Part shown: piece by piece, positions 61,255 to 64,000 of the stretch
Layout: each line of letters opens with the position of its first letter
Numbering within the stretch: the first letter of the stretch is position 1
Origin: Ciona intestinalis
Lineage: Eukaryota; Chordata; Ascidiacea; Phlebobranchia; Cionidae
Length of the DNA stretch: 64,000 bases
NCBI RefSeq assembly: GCF_000224145.3
Contig: NW_004190384.2
Location: 293,900-357,899, forward strand
Reading direction: 5' to 3'
Notes under the pieces: model-generated
What the model was told of the DNA's origin: nothing
Databases searched by the model: none
The model's input: the letters and a program-made list of their open reading frames with translations, nothing else
Position numbers and translations under genes: made by a program

Positions 61255-61498
61255 GAATAAATAAATGTATAAATGAATGTAACATACTTTATCCTCGCGT
61301 GGCCGGAAAACGACAGTCGTTATCACACGGGTTTAACACCTCGTGCCAGCTTACGAGTTACCATGTATGTTACTTTGCGGGTGATTGTTTATTTTTTTAT
61401 GTATGGCTAATAATTTGGACAACCCATCAGTGACCACTATGGATTGGAGCAATTGCCGTTAAGTGTCTTGACCAAGAACACATACGCCCACAATGGTA
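61255..61498 (-). repeat. SINE cut by an LTR-like insertion
   Basis: A well-preserved SINE in minus orientation (tttatcctcgcgtggccgga ... cgcccacaatggta) stops at 61499, exactly where the LTR-like sequence TGTAGCGG begins. A further head-side piece with atggtagcagcg and ggttacaggcaggcgcgctg appears at about 62085-62140. Confidence 0.75.
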
Positions 61499-61499
61499 G

Positions 61500-61900
61500 T
61501 GTAGCGGTTGAGTGTGCTCCGAGCACAGATATTTAACATATATATATAATTATCTAAATTTCACTATATGCATAAAGATTGTTCTGGTGTTTAATGTATA
61601 TCTCGCGGGTAATGCTTCTTCTCGCATTTTGCATTCTCGCCAATATATAAGCCCTACCCTGTACTGCATAAGGAGGCAGTCGGAGCCAGTGCAGGAGTCG
61701 GGACCTGTACTGCGTGCTGTTCTCACTGTTATCTGTATCGTGACGTCAATGTTGTTTCGTCTAATAAACTGAGTTGTGACCTGGACTTGCCATGGAGTCG
61801 TTAACTGTTCTGCTGGAGTCGGATAACTGTTGAGCGAGGTACGGGTACAGAGCTCGCGACACGTGAGGGCAGCACGGTCCCGAGCCGAGTATACGACAGG
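61500..61900 (+). mobile_element. Second LTR-like sequence, opposite orientation to the solo LTR
   Basis: It starts TGTAGCGGTTGAGTGTGCTC and shares the order of landmarks with the LTR at 60564-61081: the gctccgagcac block, an AT-rich stretch, a TATAAGCCCTACCC box near 61648, TAATAAACTGAG near 61763, then gtgacctggact and atggagtcg. The downstream end differs and its boundary is uncertain, so it is a diverged or truncated relative. Confidence 0.65.
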
Positions 61901-62156
61901 TGACTTGAGAAACCAAAATAGTCGTCTATGTAAAATAATGGCGTTTACTTTTGTAATGTTTAGTGTGTGTATAGTACTCGTTATAGTATTTCACTGTGTT
62001 TAATTTCAGTCGCTCGCTGTGTGTGTATGTTTTTAATAAAAAAAACAGACTTAAGAAACCACCTGCGCCGCACCTCTACGCCCAGCATGGTAGCAGCGTC
62101 GATCCCCAAACCCATTACCTCTGGGTTACAGGCAGGCGCGCTGGTTCTAGGCTATA

Positions 62157-62425
62157 TCCCCCTAGGCGTTTTCCCCCCGGCTATTTCCCCCCGTGACTAT
62201 TCCCCCCCGGCTACTTCCCCCCCGTGACTATTCCCCCCCGGCTACTTCCCCCCCGTAACGATTCCCCCCTGGCTACTTCCCCCCCGTGACCATTCCCCCC
62301 CGGCTACTTCCCCCCCGTAACGATCCCCCTCCGGCTACTTCCCCCTCCCGTCCCCCAGCTATTTCCCCCGTCCATTTGCCCCTGACCATTACCTCCCTAG
62401 CCATTTCCCCCTACCCCGGCTATTT
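62157..62425. repeat. C-rich minisatellite
   Basis: Repeats of about 31-32 bases alternating 'ccggctacttccccccc' with 'gtgactattcccccc' or 'gtaacgattcccccc' variants, around eight half-units. Strong strand asymmetry (C on the plus strand). The open frames through it (Pro/Ser/Thr-rich) are simple-repeat artefacts. Confidence 0.85.
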
Positions 62426-62565
62426 CGTTTGTCCTTTTAATGCGGTCATAAAACAGCGAAATCCGACTAAGTATAAAGTAATTCCAATCTCAAAATATAT
62501 TCCAACAGAACATGAAAAGAAGGTGTGTTTATTAATAACAACGAAACAACAATTTTAATGCGAAA

Positions 62566-64000
62566 TCAGGTATGCAGATTATGTGCAATTCCCCTTAGAA
62601 ATGATAGCACAGAGCGTGGGTCATAGTTGGTCACCAGATTTTGTATGCGGGCGTCCAAATCTTTATATTTTTTTCTTCTTGGGGCACCATCAGCCCCAGA
62701 CATGTGTTGTGTCCGAACAATCGAAGCCAATCTGTCTTCTTTTTTAAATATATTGATTAATTTCCAAATGTTTAGGTGGTAACAATCCACATTGGAGGCC
62801 ATTCTTCTATGCCATCCCTCCAAATGATTGTTAGTTCGCGGCAAATTGTTGCGAACTCGAGCAAGAGTGTTCCACAAAGATATAGGAAAAATGGGCTGTC
62901 GACGACCATTTGGAATTGCCCGCCCAATATACGTCTCTTCAAAATATTCTCCAAGTGACGCCAGCTCTGGAGGAAAATTATTCAATACCGCACTTAAGGC
63001 TTCTGCCATATCACGTTCCGGGACAAAAGACAGTGCTGTCAACATTTTTACTTTTAACGAGATTTCCGAGTTCGATCGATATAACTGTTGCAACCCTAAT
63101 TGCTGGATTTTTCGAAAAACACTTTGACTTAAGTGAAATAAACAGCCTTGAATTTGTGACGCCGTAAATACTTCTTCCAACGCATTTATGCTTGCTTTTT
63201 CAAAGTCGACTAGGACTGATTTTGGATTGAGGTTGTTTCCGGATGCGATTTGCAGGATGCGGAAAAGTGCCGTGTAAGTTTGTTGTTATTTATCTGGCAG
63301 CAAGGCAAACACACTTGGAGTAACAATTCCATCCGAGAACGAATGGACAGTGTATATTTGCATAAAGTGTTCGGGTGCAGTCTTAAAGGTGCCATCCATG
63401 AACCAATGTTCATTCGCTGATAAAGCAGCAAGACCACTCGTCGAACAAAACACCAGCATTCGGAGTGAATTGGTTCGACCGCTATCGTGTAATAAAAATG
63501 TTTCGCCGTTTTCCAACTGTTGATATACTTGTGGGATTTGGAAATCTCGTGAACGTGGTATTGCGGGGCCAGTATCATTCTTCTGTTTATGCCTGCGAAT
63601 GGCCCTTCGAAGTGTCCTCTCTGGTGCGATTTGCGTGGCTGAATCTTTAAAATAATTTAATGAGAGATGATCTTGAAAAGAACATAAACCACACATAATA
63701 TTATCGCAACCTTGATATATTGAAACACAATTACAATGTTTATATTGTACGACGTACGTATTCACGCAGATCTACATTATAATGCTAACCTTCATCGAGC
63801 TTTGACAGTTCTTCAGAAATTATTCGTTGTGGTGATTCTGCAGTATTACAAGCACGGCGCTTCAGTTCATTTGTACATTTAATAGCTGCTACCCTCCCTG
63901 GAATTGGCTCATGTGTATGTTCGTTTATTGTTTCAACAATTTCCAAGTTGCATACTTTGATCCTGGCCTGTTTATCTTTCCTTGCTTCCTCATCTCACAT
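62566..64000 (-). pseudogene. MULE-type transposase-like gene with FLYWCH-like upstream exon, broken by one stop, partial
   Basis: Two exons are visible: 63790-64000 (continues beyond the window) and 62566-63644, joined in phase 1. The first encodes a Cys...HTHEPIPGR stretch like the end of a FLYWCH zinc finger. The second has HWFMDGTFKTAPEHFMQIY, typical of the MULE transposase catalytic region, then LLPDK, GCLFHLSQSVFRK and a conserved NNHLEGWHR block. A TAA at 63286-63288 interrupts the frame after LLPDK, and the homologous reading continues directly after it. Otherwise the frame is open for over 1 kb, so inactivation (or an assembly or allelic error) is recent. No terminal inverted repeats were identified. 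It could be a Mutator-like transposon remnant or a host gene derived from one. Confidence 0.75.

Larger units (their letters stand above)
60430..62565. other. Repeat-dense region with LTRs, SINE and minisatellite
   Basis: No cellular gene recognised. It contains the probable promoter of the C1orf198-like gene at its left edge, a solo LTR, a SINE interrupted by an LTR-like piece, and a C-rich minisatellite (all listed separately). Confidence 0.7.

Noticed and set aside
61967-62558. Pro/Ser/Thr-rich plus-strand frames
   Set aside because: They read through the C-rich minisatellite and SINE remnant; the proline-rich peptide is a repeat artefact.

Overview
The window looks like nuclear DNA of a solitary tunicate of the Ciona type. 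It is AT-rich, and its genes are broken into many short exons with short introns, canonical GT-AG borders and vertebrate-like protein families. Introns and spacers are littered with a short terminal-inverted-repeat element (ends like gtagggtggggtaagatgg) and with a tRNA-derived SINE ending in CATT repeats. The organism call rests on this style and on recalled Ciona features; no search was run. All multi-exon models were built by hand from open frames, splice sites and phase agreement.

Layout. 1-2433: no firm gene. 2434-4930 (+): Na+/K+-ATPase beta subunit, 7 exons, complete. 4931-9611: repeats only. 9612-20451 (+): CMIP-like protein (PH domain plus leucine-rich repeats), 20 exons, whose C-terminus is very convincing. 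22125-27634 and 28751-32943 (+): a tandem pair of secreted, cysteine-rich proproteins, 9 exons each in identical phases. Each has a new-looking N-terminal module, basic (furin-like) cleavage motifs, three mucin/CILP-type WxxW (CysD) domains and a threonine-rich tail. 33830-40594 (+): acyloxyacyl hydrolase (AOAH), 11 exons, complete. 42402-48902 (-): GULP1/CED-6 engulfment adaptor with a greatly enlarged middle region; the first exon was not found. 52712-53587 (-): PI-PLC X-domain protein (PLCXD family), intronless coding region. 55509-60429 (-): C1orf198-like (DUF4706) protein in 9 exons with one apparent single-base frame break. 60564-61081: solo LTR on the minus strand, with a related LTR-like piece in opposite orientation at 61500. 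62157-62425: C-rich minisatellite. 62566-64000 (-): MULE/FLYWCH-type transposase-like gene with one in-frame stop.

The genes do not form an operon or a single pathway. By inference, the middle of the window has a host-surface theme: two mucin-like secreted proteins lie next to an enzyme whose relatives deacylate lipopolysaccharide, and beyond it sits an apoptotic-cell engulfment adaptor. The most novel material is the tandem CysD-domain pair with its unrecognised N-terminal module, and the enlarged GULP adaptor carrying tyrosine and SH3-ligand motifs.
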